Both the position numbers and the translations under genes were made by a program. A stretch of 64,000 nt of DNA from Charina bottae (Eukaryota; Chordata; Lepidosauria; Squamata; Charinaidae), in NCBI GenBank assembly GCA_023362775.1, contig JALMGJ010000006.1:2950001-3014000 (forward strand), in the 5' to 3' direction. The notes below the pieces were generated by a model. It was given only the letters and a program-made list of their open reading frames with translations, had not been told where the DNA came from and searched no databases. This document shows positions 26,401 to 41,400 of the stretch, in pieces; the first letter of the stretch is position 1, and every line of letters begins with the position of its first letter.

Positions 26401-29400
26401 CAGTCCCAATTGTGGTTGTTAAACGAGGACTACCTCGTAGAGCTGCATTCTATCACTGTGGCCCAACACAAACAAGTACATACTGTACATTAAGGGGCTA
26501 CCAAGGTGCATGCAGACACTTTTGTTTCTCTGAAACCTAGGCTGCTTCGGAACCCTGGCGACTCTGGGGAACTTGTGTAGGCTTGGGCAAGACATTGCGA
26601 GCACCTCTCCTTTTCGCTCAGCCCGAGTTTGCCACCTGAAAAATGGGAACAATGACCTATTTTACAGTCTCACTGCAAATGAAACCTAGACGGAAAAACA
26701 ATCCAGCACATTAGAAGCTCTGTAATTAATGATGATTAATAGCCTCACACAAGTTCTCCTCCCCTTCCATCCCAACTCTGAAAATATTTTGCTTTCCTGG
26801 TTTGTAAATCAAAGTCATAGAAAAAAGGCAAGTAATGTGGTAGCACTATTGAAGGCAAACAGGTGTTCACCTAACCAGCTGTGGGGCTGGAGCTGGATGC
26901 CGTATTTGAGCCACAATTATACAGACTTTTTACAATACATTCCACTTCCCTTAATATTCAAAGGAATTCAGTATTCCTTTATCACGCACCTTTTAAAAAC
27001 ACGTAAGAAATTAAACATCAAACTAATTAGCAGTTGCTTTCTCCCACGGGAAACCGAAATGGAGATCTAGATTGGCTGAAGCCACTTCGCTGTATTTCTG
27101 TTTCTCTCATTTTCTATAGAGCACTTTTTCCTGGAACTTTTCTATAGAGCACATTCCTGAAACTTTTGCGCGATTCTGAACAGTCTTTTGAATTTGCTCA
27201 AAGCCTCTCTTCAAAGAAGCCACACACAGGAAGTCCTTCCTGTTAGCTCAGGACAGACTATTCTGCAGCTTAATAATCTGAACACTCATAAATTGCCCAT
27301 TAGTGTCCTTTACGAATGGTATTGAAACCACTTAAAGCTTTGTGAAAGAGGAGCAGAATATGACTCGAATCGCACTTCATGGTAAACTACGGTTTAACTA
27401 TCGTTTATGGAATCGGCTCATTTTGTATGACGCGCCAAGTCATAAATGTTTATAGGCTACCATGATTGGGATTAAATAACATGCTAAACGATATTGTGGT
27501 TTGCTTCATTCCGGCTTACCAGTGTGTGTGAACACAGCCTTCAGGGTACACCTCTCCGATATTAAACAAATGAATCTCCCTTGCTTTCATGCACCATTAA
27601 AGTTCAGTAGTTATGCACCCAGAGAACAGCCCTCTTCAAAATATTATTAGCGGTGAGCTAGGTGTCAGAAACCAATGGGGCTTACTTCTCGGGAAGTACA
27701 TTTAGCCTTCAAAATTAACTCACAGCTATCTCCAAACCAGGTTGAATCCACTTAAACAAACGCTTACCCAGTGCCATCTTCTCCCTTTCTCATACTGCCC
27801 TGGGCTCAAGGGTTGGATCCTGACCCTAGACTTGTTAAGATCACGTGGAGCTAGTTCCCAATGCCTTTAAACACTCTTACAATCCTGAAAAATCAAGTGG
27901 AAGTCTGTTGAAGTCTGCCTGCTGAGAAACATCCCCAAGAAGCTACAGATGACTTTGAGAGAAAGATGAAAAATGCTAAGAATGATTTCAGGAGAACAAC
28001 TAAGACCTGGACTTCACCATTCATTTTTCCTACTGGAGACAGGTTTGGAGGGCAATGAGGGAAATTTGGAGATGGAAATTTGAAAATGAGGGAAATTCAT
28101 GAGGGATTTGGAGAAACTTGGAACTGTCCAGTCTTAAGACCCAGATGCTCTTTTAAAATGGGAGCAGAGAGGAGAAACGATGATTGAAGCTGCACAAGCA
28201 CGGGGTCCCGTTAAACCACTATAACTAATTTGGTTTAAATATTAAGCAGAAGATTAATTGCTTTTTCTGGGCCCAATATCAGATCGCCTCCCTCACGTAA
28301 GCAGCATCTGTGCACAAAGGATTGGAAAGGCTACAAGGAAGGCTGACTTCTCTGACCTGGTTCCATCAGTCTACTAGCCATGGTATACAGCTCATATGCC
28401 ACTTCAGTTGTGACCAACTCAACAGTGCACATCCCATGTCAGAAAAAAAAAATTAAAACAGCACATAACAAAACACATAACATCATCTTAATTCAAGGAA
28501 CACTCTCTCAACAATCCTCTCAACTACTCATTCTAGAGGTGATTCATATCTACTTTCAGTCCCCAAAGTCTTCCTGGAACAACAGGAATCCCAACCTGGC
28601 TGGAACCACCACCTTTGTGGCCTCTGAAGGTGACACGTCCTCAGAGCAGGAACCCAAAGAGAACAAGCCCTTCCAAATCTCACTGGGTGGCCAGATACTG
28701 CTAGGAGCAGACCGTCCTGAAGACCCCCAAGTTCTGAACCATGAAGGGTTTTAAAGGCGACAACCACCCCCTTGAATGGCCCTTGGGAGTTTACTTAATT
28801 ATGATTCACAGTGGCTGGAATCAGACTTAATGCTAAGCTGTACAATTGCTTCACAATCCACAATGACTGCATTCGTACGACATGCCAAGCCCAAAAGGAA
28901 ACAAACCACGTTACAAGTTTAGGATGTATGTATGCAGAGATCTTCCTTTCGCATTGGAGGACATTCAAACATGCCAACAGGCTGAAATGAGCCATTTTCA
29001 CAGATGCAAAAGGGCTTCTGAAACTACATCTTCTTTTGTGAGAAAAGGATCACACAGGCTCCTCTTCAGAGAATGCCAATGCCAAATATCTTGATGAAAT
29101 GAACAGGAGTGCATGAAATCACTCTTCTAGGTTCACAGTCTTAAGACCCACTCAAGCTCTGGAAGGATAGCCAAAAACTCAAGATTAAAACCTCTAAAAC
29201 AACCAGGTTAGAACATCACTTCTCTATCATAACTCTGTTGCTATCTAGGAAACGTATTTTAAATTGGAGTTACAATACAACAAAAGCTGGTCATTTGTAA
29301 CTCCATTTCATTCTGGTCATTAAATTTAAAATAATGGATGCAATCCACTGAAGTTTTCCTGTGGAAACCCCACTGGAAACATTATGACTGACCTTCATTT

Positions 29401-32400
29401 TATCTTGGCTTAATAAATCAGGCCAGAATAAGCCTTATGCACTCACATGCAGCCACTCTGCACTGAGTGAAACATATAGAACAGCCTTTCTCAACTTTTT
29501 GACCCTGGAGGAACCCTTGAAATATTCTCCAGGTCTCGGGGAACCCCTGCACATTCAGACTCAAATATAGGCCAGAAGTTACAACATTATTATATTTGTT
29601 TCATGTGTAGGCCTGTATATATGCATTCACAGTGTTCTCAAACTAAAAATAAAGAATGAACCTGACTTCTTTAATGTGGCGTTGCCCGAATTTGAAATAA
29701 CCTTTTAAATAAATCATGATCTCCCAGGGAACCCTTAGTGACCTCTCGCAGAACCCTAAGGTGCCACGGAACCCTGGCTGAGAAACCCTGATATAGAAAG
29801 TTGCCACTCACCCTGGCTCATTACATCCTTACTGAAAAAGAGATTAATGATTTCCAAATAGCCAGAATATAAAAACTTTTAAAACATATTTTCACATTCT
29901 AGCTTTTTTTAGGACCTTGAACACAGGTTGACACTATGGCTTAGTGCGCAGATCCCGTCAATGGGTCATCAACTCTCCTCCAAACTCAGAATAAATAAAA
30001 GGAGGCTCTGTTAGCTTCATGAAAAAAAAAGGCGGTTAAGCAGAGCAGATAAAATACTAAAATCAAAGAAATCCTGTCTGCATCAAGACTTATTACCGAC
30101 AAAGCAGGTTTTCCAACACAGAGACGGTCCCACTTAGGGCATTTTCTGATTTCAAATACTCTGCCTGGATTGCCAAGGCACTCGGGCAGCTGAATAACCT
30201 AATCAAGGCAATAAAAAGGCAGGGTTCTTTAGGCACACATGCCAAGGATGTCCATCCTCAATGTATACAAGAATCTACTAGAAAGCAAGGGATAATGGCA
30301 GAGGGGGATCTGAGCACAGTATAATACAAGGTATACAATGTTCAAGTAGAATAAATACCTACTACACGATGCACACCCAGCTGCAGGGCCACATTCACAA
30401 GTCAGTAAATAGAGGCCTTTCATCTTTCTTGGCAACAGAATAGGCGGGATTCCAAAAAAAAAAAAAAGGGGGGGGGGAATAAAGGAAAAAAAACCCTAGA
30501 GGCTCCTTAGTACTAAGTTGGTTCCCCCAACCCTTATTTTAAAATAAACTTTTAAAATTTGTTGTCTGGGGAAACCCACAGGGCAACGTTCCCCAACTCA
30601 TCACTCTCCAGATGTCTGGGGTCACAGTTCCCCAAACCCGCCAGCTATGCGGACTAGCAATCCTGGGTGTGGCAGTGCCAGCGCATCTGGAGGCGGCCAG
30701 GTTAGGGGAGGTGCTGCAGAGCATCCTGTGTATCGTAAACATGGAACCTCGTGGTCAAGCTGATTTTGAAATATGTTCTAAAATTGTCCCATGTATGCAC
30801 AAAGGTACACGGGGACAAAGAATGCAGGCAATTCACGGGGGGCTGCTGTGGGACCAGCACAGAGTACCCCTTTCAGATATTAGTAAGGCCTTTTCTGTTA
30901 CTGCTTTGTAAAATTTCATAACCTGGGACCACAAACCGGCTGGAGGGCTTCTAAGTGTTTCAGCCAGGCAAGGCAACAGAGCGCCAAGGTGGTACCTGCA
31001 AGATTTGGGCTCTTAATTTACAAATCCAACTATACGCAGACTGATAGGTGAAACTTTTTAAAACCTGCTCAAAACCATGTTCAGCCACCCCCAACCTGGT
31101 GGCCTCCAGAGATGTCGAGCGTAGCTCCCAGCCAGCATTCTGGGAAAAGCTGCAATAGTCAGACAGAGATCCCATTTTCCTGAAGCATCTCTTTGTTGTT
31201 GTTGTTCAGTCGTTTAGTCGTGTCTGACTCTTCGTGACCCCATGGACCATAGCACGCCAGGCCTTCCTGTCCTCCACTGTCTCCTGGAGTTTACTCAAAT
31301 TCATGTTCATTACATCGGTGATGCTATCTAACCATCTCATCCTCTGCCGTCCCCTTCTCCTTTTGCCTTCCGTCTTTCCCAGCATCAGGGTCTTTTCCAG
31401 TGAGTCCTCTCTTCGCATTAGGTGGCCAAAGTATTGGAGCTTCAGCTTCAGCATCTGTCCTTCCAATGAGCAGTCAGGGTTGATTTCCTTTAGGATTGAC
31501 TGATTTGACCTCCTTGCAGTCCAAGGGACTTCTAAGAGTCTTCTCCAGCACCACAGTTCAAAAGCATCAATTCTTCGGCGCTCAGCCTTCCTTATGGTCC
31601 AACTCTCACAGCCATACATTACTACTGGGAAAACCATAGCTTTGATTATACGGACCTTTGTCGGCAAGGTGATGTCTCTGCTTCTTAATATGCTGTCTTG
31701 GTTTGCCATAGCTTTCCTCCCAAGGAAAGGAAGAAGCATCTCTTAAGGGAGTGTTTTTCAACCTTGGCAACTTTAAGACAGGGGGACTTCAACTCCCAGA
31801 ATTCCCCAGCCAGCCAGCATGAATCCTGGGAGTTGAAGTCCATCCATCTTAAAGTTGCCAAGGTTGTGAAACACGATTCTAAGAGGTTGGGAACAGGCTG
31901 GTGCCTTGGGAGATCCTCTGGAGAAGCTGGCTCACTGCTCCCCGAGGCCAAAAGCTGGATCAGACAGTCTCTTCTCTGATCCAGGAAAAAGGACTTCTTA
32001 CACTCTGAAGCCAATCCTCTGCTACTGAACACCCCATATTTTAAACATAAACCAGCTGCCTCCCCCACATAATTACCAAGCGAGCGACGCAATAAAGACT
32101 TCCAGCCGTAAATCCGTAACTTCCACTTAGCCAATTAGGAGTAGCTAAACAAACAAGAGGTAGGAAGTGATTGTAGCAGTTAGCAGCTAGATCTCCCATG
32201 CTGGCTGGGGAATTCTGGGAGTTGAAGTCCACCCATCTTAAAGTGGCCAAGGTTGAGAAACACGGAGCTGGACGACGAGGGTGAGAAACCTGTAAGGTCC
32301 TGAACCAGAGTGGCTGGTTCTGACACCTGGGACCTGCCTTCGGCTCCTCGGTGCTCATTTTTAATTCTCACTAACTTGAGAAGAGGGCTTGCAGGAATAA

Positions 32401-35400
32401 ACCGACACAACCTGAGTACTTGGAAGAGGGTGAAAAAAGAAAGTCTAGCTATCAACACGTTCTGGGATCTCCTAGAGAACGTGAGAGATCAAAGTCTATT
32501 TCTAAAATAAGCCACCTTCCAGCCGCACAAGGATTTTAAGTGTATTGAACAATGTGGGAGTTCCGATATACCCAACGCATAGTCAACTGTCAAGACAAGA
32601 CATGGTGCCCAATGGAGTGCCAGCGTCCGAGATTCGTGGGTGGACTTCTTCGTACAGCTTCCCTGCCATCTTCACAGCTCCTGTTCCCCCCTCCTCAAAA
32701 TATCTCAACCTATTTAAAAGAAACCTGAAAAAAATCCAAACAGCCCAGAATTAAGCATTTCTATCAAGAGCAGGCAGATCAGTCTGAGTTCTCCAGTAAC
32801 AAAATCTCCACCTCCAAAAAGAAATTAAATCTTCTTGAGGCACAGATAAAGGATCCCTTGGTACAAATTCAGAGAGCAGCAACAGTTTTCAAGGACAGTA
32901 GACTGGGTTCACACACTATGGTGATTGTTTGATTTAGCTGGGTTTACTTAACAAGCCATCATAGCCTAGATTGTCCATGGCACTAAGCTATAACAAGGGG
33001 CGTACAAAATATGTTGAAACTGAACTGTTCCAAATTTAAAAAGGCCCATCTTGAGGGTAAAACAGGCCACTGCAAATATTTTGGAAATGCTTCAAGCTCA
33101 AAACAGTGTGTTCAGTGCCGATTCAAGATGGAAACACTCCCTGAATGTTAAAAATAGCCCATTTCACGCTCATGGTGGCTGTTCTGCACTCAAAATGAGG
33201 GGTTTCAGACTTGGAAGGGAATGCTTCAAAATCAAAATGGCCCCAAATGCTTTGCATTATAAATCAACCATGATTTATAAAATGCAATGACAAGAAAACC
33301 ACATTCTGGCTTAGCAGGAAGCGTGAAAGCTACATTACTTGGGGCATCCATAAGTGTAGAATCAATTTCCCCAACCTGATACGCCCCCGAGATCTTGGGA
33401 CCACAATATCTAATATTCCCAGTTAGCACTTGTGGAGAGAAGCCTGGTTAGATATTCCTGCTTGATACGATTCTTCAAGAATTCAGCAATGTTTGAAAAG
33501 ATGAAGAATAAGACATGAGTCCTTATTTAGATGATGTGGGAAGAGGGCGTTAGTCTACGGTGGCAAAAATCTGGAGTCTGGTAGCCCCCCTTTCCAACTA
33601 ATAAATTTTATTAAAAGGCAGCAGCTTTCGTGAGCTGCAGGCTACTTCATCAGATGCCCAAGCTTTGCTCATGTAAGCATATGCCTTCTAATAAAATTTG
33701 TGGGATGCAGGATAACATACCAAGACTTTAAAGTTTTTAAAACTTATCATAAATGATTAACATAATAAAGGATGCCTGTCCACATCTTTACATTATTTCA
33801 TGGTAAGGCTAGGCTCCAAGTAACCAGTGGGACATAAGAGAAAAAAGGTAAATGACCACTGGCATAATCAACATTTGCTTGTGAGGTAGCCAAGAATACC
33901 TCCCTTGTTCATTTTGTCTAACCTGCATAATTTGAAACCACCCGTGTTCCTAAATGAGACTTACATCGAATATCCTAAAATGTCATTGTCCCTTGGCAAA
34001 CTCTTGGTCTCTAGACCAGTGTTTCTCAACCTTAGCAACTTTAAATGTGTGGACTTCAACTCCCAGAATTCCCCAGCCAGCATGGCTGGCTAGGGAATTC
34101 TGGGAGTTGAAGTCCACACTTCTTAAAATTGTTAAGGTTGAAAACCACTGCTCTAGACCAACCCCGCCACTTGGTTTCCAGACTAAGTCTGGCACTAGAG
34201 CATTAAAGACCTGCAGCAGGCATGATCCTCATCTGGAAGCTGCTTCTCCCACTAATTAGCGAGAGCCATGGGCATGGGACGCTAGCTCGGGCTTTCACAT
34301 TAATGATCAACTTGAGGCCCCAAATTACCGCCAGCAGAACAATGGCTCAGTCTGGCAGAGACATCCCCATCGTAGGGGGCACCCACCATCAAGGGAGTCT
34401 AGGCTGTTTTTTTCCTTTCAGACTTCTTTCTCCTCCTAGCCTGCAGGAGCTCAAATCTCGCCACACTGATGGCCAAAGGTCACACATTGCCCCCGCTGAG
34501 CAGACACCCTAATTGATTAACCAGCAGCACAACCTGGGCTGGCAAAGCAATTTGGCATCTGCACATCTCCATGTACAAGAAGCAGAGGCCCTGAAACTTA
34601 AGCCATGGGAAAAATCACTGTCACAGCAACAGGACCAGGGGAAGAAAACTTCAAGGCTTCTCTTGTATGAATGGCCCTTTCAGAAAGCTTTTGGGTAAGC
34701 TTGGCTATTATTTTTCACTCGTCTTACGCTGCTTTTTTCTCTCATCCGTAAGATAGAAGCAAGCAAACTTTGCTATCCGCTCTTCCTCTAACGCAGTGTT
34801 TCTCAACCTTGGCAACTTTAAGATGTGTGGACTTCAACTCCCAGAATTCCCCAGCCAGCCATGCTTTCATAGGCTGAGGGCTCGGGGCAGTGTTGCCCAG
34901 TCGTGGCACCACTGGGCAGGGATGAAGAGAGATGTTCTCCACACAGAGAAACCTTTCCAAGATATGGGCCATCCATCGAGTCATATATATTTGACTCCTT
35001 CCCAGGGACAAAGCGGGTCTTAGAGCAGACCTTTCTGTTGCTCCGCGGCTCAGAACTGCTCCAGTTAACACATTATTAAATAGCACCTCTTAAGAATGAA
35101 GAGAGATTTTCCAAAATCTCTTCTGAGACAGGGTGGCATGCTATACAAATCTGTGGCAGATGGTTCTGGTTGTCATATTGGAGAAAGCATCTAATAGAGC
35201 TGGAAAAAATGCACAGGGGGGCAATCCTAATAATCGGGGTGCTTAAACACTTTCCTGGCAAGAAAAGACCTAAAATGCTTTAGCTTGGGAAACAAGGTGA
35301 CCAAGGGGGACATGATCAAGGATTATAAAATCACAGATGATCTGAAAAAAGTGGACAGAAGGAAAGGTTTCTCCTCCAATCCAAACACCAGCTGAATGAA

Positions 35401-38400
35401 GAGATCTAGAACAGACAGAAGTGTGAAACACTTCTTCACGCAGTGGAATTCGTTCCCACAGGATGCGGTTTTGCCCACCAACTTGCATGGCTTTAAAAGT
35501 GGGTTGAATAAGTTTAGGGAGGACAGGTCTGTTAAGGGCTGCCAGTCTTGAAGACTCCATGTTACGTCTGGGACAGAGGCAATTATGCCTCCAAATACCA
35601 GTTGCAAGAGAGGGGTACGTTTCCTCCTCTTGCTTGTGAGAATCCAGAGGCATCTGGCTGGCTGCTGTGAGAAATGAAACGCTGGATTAAGATGGGCCTT
35701 GGCCTGATTCAGCAGGGCTGTTCTTTGCATTCTTGGTAATCTGGAGGGCCTCATTCCTGCTCTATGGGTATAGAGAAAAGAAAAGACAGCACAAGAGAAA
35801 AGTTGGGATCAGACTCATAAGCAAGACGATAAAGGGATAGGGAAACTAGCAAGAGAGCCTTCTCTAGTTTTCATATTGAAGGTTAGAAATAAGCACGAAG
35901 CCACGCTCCCCCCGAGTCTGTTTAATCAATAAGCCTTAAAGCACAAACAATGCCGCTCCAAGCTCTACGGCACCTTTCCCCAACTACTTGGCACTCTCCA
36001 GATGTGTCGGGACTGCAACTCCCAGAATTCCATGCACCACACTTACGAGGCCAGGAGATTGGGAAAACCTTACTAAAGTCTTTTTGCTGCCATCACAGGC
36101 TCCAGTTAAATGTTCCAAAATTTCTTTTCACTACTCCTATTCTCCCTTCGCTGACCTGGAAAACGCTAAGCAGGAACAGACGTGGTTAGTTAGTACTCGA
36201 TAGGAAACCATGAGGGCTAGGATGTCTGATTTCTTGGGGAAACCCGGCCACTGTAGCTTGCAAACCGTAGTTTTTGGTTCATATTGTGTGAACCCATCCA
36301 ACTAGTTTATTCAACAATTCAACCACGCTCACATGAAGTACGGACTGGATCTCTTCTGATCTTTCCCGCCTTCGTGCCATCTACAATCAGGGATCACTAG
36401 CTGAGTATCTTGAAAAAGAGAGTTGTCCCCATATTTATCCCGTTAACGGAATTAACAAACAATGCTCAAACTGAGGTCTGCATTTATTTTTGAGAGCAAT
36501 GCCTTAGCCTTTCAACACAGCCAGTTTTTTTAAAAAAATGCATTTCATATATTTGAAATCTGATCAATGCATTAATTGCTCTAATTCAATTCCTGCTTTC
36601 AACTTAATTAGGCTGAACCCACACACAAACAAACCCTTATTATAAAACAGATGAGAAAGAAAGCTTGAAAAAGCTTCATACGGCAAGCTGTTCTAAGCCA
36701 ATTCTTATTAAGCCATTCTAGCCCCAAATATCCATTTTAATGATATTATAAGTAGATGCAGCCCCGTCTTCCAGTCTGCTTTACAAGCCTAAGCTTCAGG
36801 GGGACACACAATCAAACTGACAAAGCAACAATGAGACAGTGAATTTAAAATCAAAGCTGAATGCCCTTCCACCAGGCAAGAAACTCGGGAGAACCTGGCA
36901 AGTTCATTTTTGAGAGCAACAAGGTAAAATCTTGGAAAGCTGTAATTCATGCACAGCTGAGATCACATAAGCAATTAATCAGCGTGCTCAGACAACTCAT
37001 TAATCGCAGATTAAAAATATGAATTTTTAATCAGAGCTGCCCCTCTGTGAAATGATGTTCAGCACTTACAATATTGTTGTAAACACTCTTCTTTACTATC
37101 CAGACAATAAAGATTTGCCACACTATCTGTGCTTTGCCCAAAAAAATGAAGGAACAATACAAATTAAAATTAGGGGGGGGAAATCAACTTGGGCCAAAAA
37201 GGATAGTTAGTTATAATTCATAAACTGGTTGATTACCCTGTATTATTCCTCAATAAATTCCAGCTCATTTAAACACCCTCATTTTCACACACAAAAAAAA
37301 GGGGGGATGTGATGTTTAGGGTGACTATTTGTTAAAAAGCGCACTGGATTCGGGAGGTGTTTGGTAGCTACAGATTGTATGACTATTTTGTTCTGCAAAG
37401 AGAAAAATAAAGGCAGAATTTCGAAGCCTGAGTCACTCAGCCTGAGACTTAAGGGTATCTTGTGTCACCAAAACCAAGCATAACGTTGCACAAGGAAGGA
37501 CAAATAACACAAGTGTCCACCAATTTTCTAACTTTCCATCCCCATTATGGAATTGTCCAAAAACGAGTACTCTCTAATAGCTATGATATATTCTGCGCTC
37601 AAAAACCGCCCAGAGTCATTTGTACGGGCGGTGAAGAAATGCGATAAATAAATAAAAATAAATATATTCTCCTTCAGGGGGCACAATGGCTCAGCGGTTA
37701 AGATGCCAGGCTTGTTGATCGGAAGGTCGCAAGTTCGGAGGTTTGAAACCTGAGCCCTGCCTGACGGAGTGAGCTCCCGCACTCGCCCCAGCTCTTGCCA
37801 ACCTAGCAATTCGAAAGCATGCAAATGCAAGTAGATGAATAGGTGCCACTTCAGTGGGAAGGTAACAGCGTTCCACGCGCATCATGCCGGCCATATGACT
37901 GAGGAAGCGTCTTCGGACAACACTGGCTCTTCGGCTAACAAATGGAGATGAGCACCAGCCCCTAGAGTCGGACACGACTGTGTGGGGGAACCTTTACCTT
38001 TTATGTTCCCCTTCAATAAATTAACTGCTACTCCCTGGCCTGTTTTTTTCAAGCAAATAATCCAGAGTCTCTTTCTTCGTAGATTTTCAAACAAAATTAC
38101 ATTTCTACCACTTCCAGGGTATCCCCTGAACACACAAATTTCGAAAGCCACCAATTGTATGTCATGACCTTCAGGCAGGGATATAACTCTACTGTATGGG
38201 TCTCTGGCAGGCATGAGATAATTTTATGAATCTCTGTTTATAGTGCAGTGTATTTGCGTTGCTCCACTATTTATATTTTTACGCTGCTGCAAAGTGTGAG
38301 TTAAAGATAACAGAATGATTCTAGCGCAATTAATACAATTGTGATTGGGTTAAAATTACTCATTTGGTGCCCCAGGACAGTGGTCATCTTTCAGATTAAC

Positions 38401-41400
38401 CCCAGTGGATAAAACGGAAGGAAAGGCACCTGACACATTGAGCTCAACAGAGGAAAAGCAGTCTATAAATATAACCAACATTGGGAGATGCTGTAGTCAC
38501 CAATTGTTATCATGGACTTTGTTCTCTCTATATCAATATATGTAGGTTTCATTATTTTAAAAGATGCATATTCGAAGCAGATCTAGGCTGCAGTTTGTAC
38601 CTCTACAGAGCTGGGATGAGGGTTCAAATGACTGAATTCCCCTCCATTAATTAAATAATTAATTTAATGGAGACAATTCCAGGCTTAAGCCCTTTCCTAT
38701 ATTCTGTCTGTCTCTTTCTCTGCACAAACACATACACACACACACACATAAAAAAATTATATGCTGCCTAGAGTCGTTGGGAGTCAGGTGGCATATAAAT
38801 TTAATACAGAAAGAAAGAAATGTAGCAAAAGAGACCAACAGAGAAGAATCTTTCTGAGAAAAAAGTTTAAACCTGGAGTTGTCTCCATTACTACGTGGGT
38901 GAAATCTCTCTACTATCCAAACAAACACAGAAGTACCAATCATGCAAGAAACTTCATGCCATCTACAATTATACAATTGATAGAGTATAAGTATATGTAT
39001 GTAAGATTTAGATCTCTGCCAATTATAAAGAATTGTCTGCCCCAAATGTGACAGGGGCCCTCCAAAACACTACATGGAATTTTAATAATTTCACAGTCCA
39101 GGAAAATGCCGAACAATCACCACGACCAAGCCTTTGAACCAAAGGCCTTGAGTCAAAGAAGAATTCGCCTCTCTCAGATGCTCCCACACATGGTGGTGCA
39201 ACGAAGGCCAAGGTTGGCACAGTGTCACGTTGTCCATCTTTGCCCCGTTTTTCAGGTTGCAGATATTTTATCTAAGCACTCTGCTAGTAAACACAGGGCC
39301 TTGGGGAAACTGTACAAAAGAGTTCAATAAAATCTTGCTGGAGTTGGGTGGACACACAACATGGGTTCATTGTGCATAATAAAAGATTCCGCTGCATAAT
39401 TTCCTCTGCAGAAAACTGGAAAAATACTTTTTTTTGGGGGGGGGGATGTTAACCTACTATCTGAGAATACTACCAATGAAAAATATATGCAGCCTTTTAG
39501 AATCACAGGGCAAGTTACAATCTTTTCCTCTTTTGAATAACTAGCATCCATTCTCACCCCCATTTCAGAGGTGAGTTGCCTAGAACTGCCCTTTCCAAGA
39601 AACACAATGGACTCCAGTAAGTGTCCGTTTGGTTACAGCTTGGATAAGAAAGCACATGAAAATGCCACACCATCAAGGAAAGGTGGAACATAATTGCACT
39701 AAGCCAAGAACAGAAATTCACCCTGAGCCCAACTCTCCGGCCACACATCCAGCTGTTTATAGCCCAACGTTTCTGACAGATATGATGCAAAAGCCCTCTG
39801 AACCATCAGGAGGGCAGGATTCATCCCAGATACTGAAAAAGTAGTTCCGAGTCGGGTGGAATTAAGTATAGCACCAGGCAGCTTATACCCCGTCTGACTC
39901 ACGGCAGAAGATGGCCGCACTGCCATTTATCCCCAGGTTTTAAACATCAGCAAAGTGGCTGCCTCAACATTCTAGATTCACCGGGGTGTGTGGTGTGAAA
40001 GGGAAGGATCAAAGCGAGTTGTGAAGTAGAGGTTTAAGCAACGCACCCATCTGCTTGCAGGCCACACTTCCTGGGCCCAGCCAAGCCATGACCTGGCACA
40101 GATTGTTCTGCTCTCGCTGGCTGGCTACAACCTTCAGGCAGGCCTCCCCCTTCCCAGCCTCCTGCTTTGGTGTATAAACACCCTCTTGTCACACACTCCA
40201 TCAGCTGTTTGGGCTGTTCCGCCCAAGCCTCAATTTCCGGGTAGTAACAGAAGAGCCAATCAGCTGATTTGAAAGCTCAGCCCAGGGCCTTTTGCCTGCA
40301 AACACTTTTCCAAAACAAGCAGTTCCCTGGGCCCTTCCGGAGTGGGGGGGGGGGGCGGGGAGGGCAGAGGAGATTCCTCCACTCACAGACCTTCAGGGGC
40401 AAGTCCCAATTCCCCGAACCTCTCAAGAAAGGAGCAGTGGAGACCTGGAACTTAAAAGATTGCTTCGATCCCTGATCTCCATAGTAAGAAAGGCTCCTCG
40501 GCCCCAAAGAGGCAACTATGAGAAAGGAGGCTGTTCTGGGCCTAATGCAAGAAGAACCCTAACAAAGGGGGGAGGGGGGGCCACAACCAGAGCCGCAATT
40601 CCCACACAACGCAGAAGCGAAAAGCACACACACAAACACCGGCTCCTTTCTAAGGTTTGCACAACGCTTAGAGAAGCGTCCAAAAAAGCAGCTGAATGAC
40701 TCAGAGCTTCAGATCATGCAATTACCAAGATGAGGTTTTCTTTAAACATGTGAAGAACTTACCCCCGTAATACAGGAGGTTGGCTAACCAACCTCGCCCT
40801 CTGGGTTGCAGAGAAGGGTGTACACAAGGCACGGGCGAGCCAAGGGCAAAAATAGGAAGGCAATGGGAAACTCTGCGCTCTCCTCACACCAAACTAGCAG
40901 AGGAAGGGAGACAGCAAGGCCACGTTTGCATTTCTTACCCACACCCCGCCGCAAAGTCAAAATACTGGCTCGCCAGGCAAAAACCAAGATCATAGGGTAA
41001 AAGTACTTTGAAAGCAGGAACGGTAGAATGAAACTAACAACAAAAGAGGAGGAAACCGAGGGCCCTTCTCTCTGGCAACACCTAGAAGCAACAAGATGAT
41101 GTCCCACACTGGCAAATATTATCCGGAAATTAAGTGCATTTAGGAAAAGAACCTTACTTGGGAGGAAGCCTCAGTAAAAATCAATGGGACTTCCTAAACA
41201 TGGTTAGATCGAGGCTGTGTCACAGTAAGCAAGGCCTGGGTAAACCAAACCCTAACTGTACAGATAGAAAAGTGAACCAGGCAAACCACCGACAACAAAA
41301 GAGATCTATTTTGTCATTCCACAGACACAAAAACTTGCAGACACAGGAGGAATTGGTCTAGCTCTCTCAGAATACCAAGAATTATAGTAAGAGGTCTGGT

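Noticed and set aside
40160..40265. Alternative UBE2H promoter (TATAAA-like word and AGCCAATCAG)
   Set aside because: Only two short motifs, no CpG enrichment and no first exon recognised downstream.
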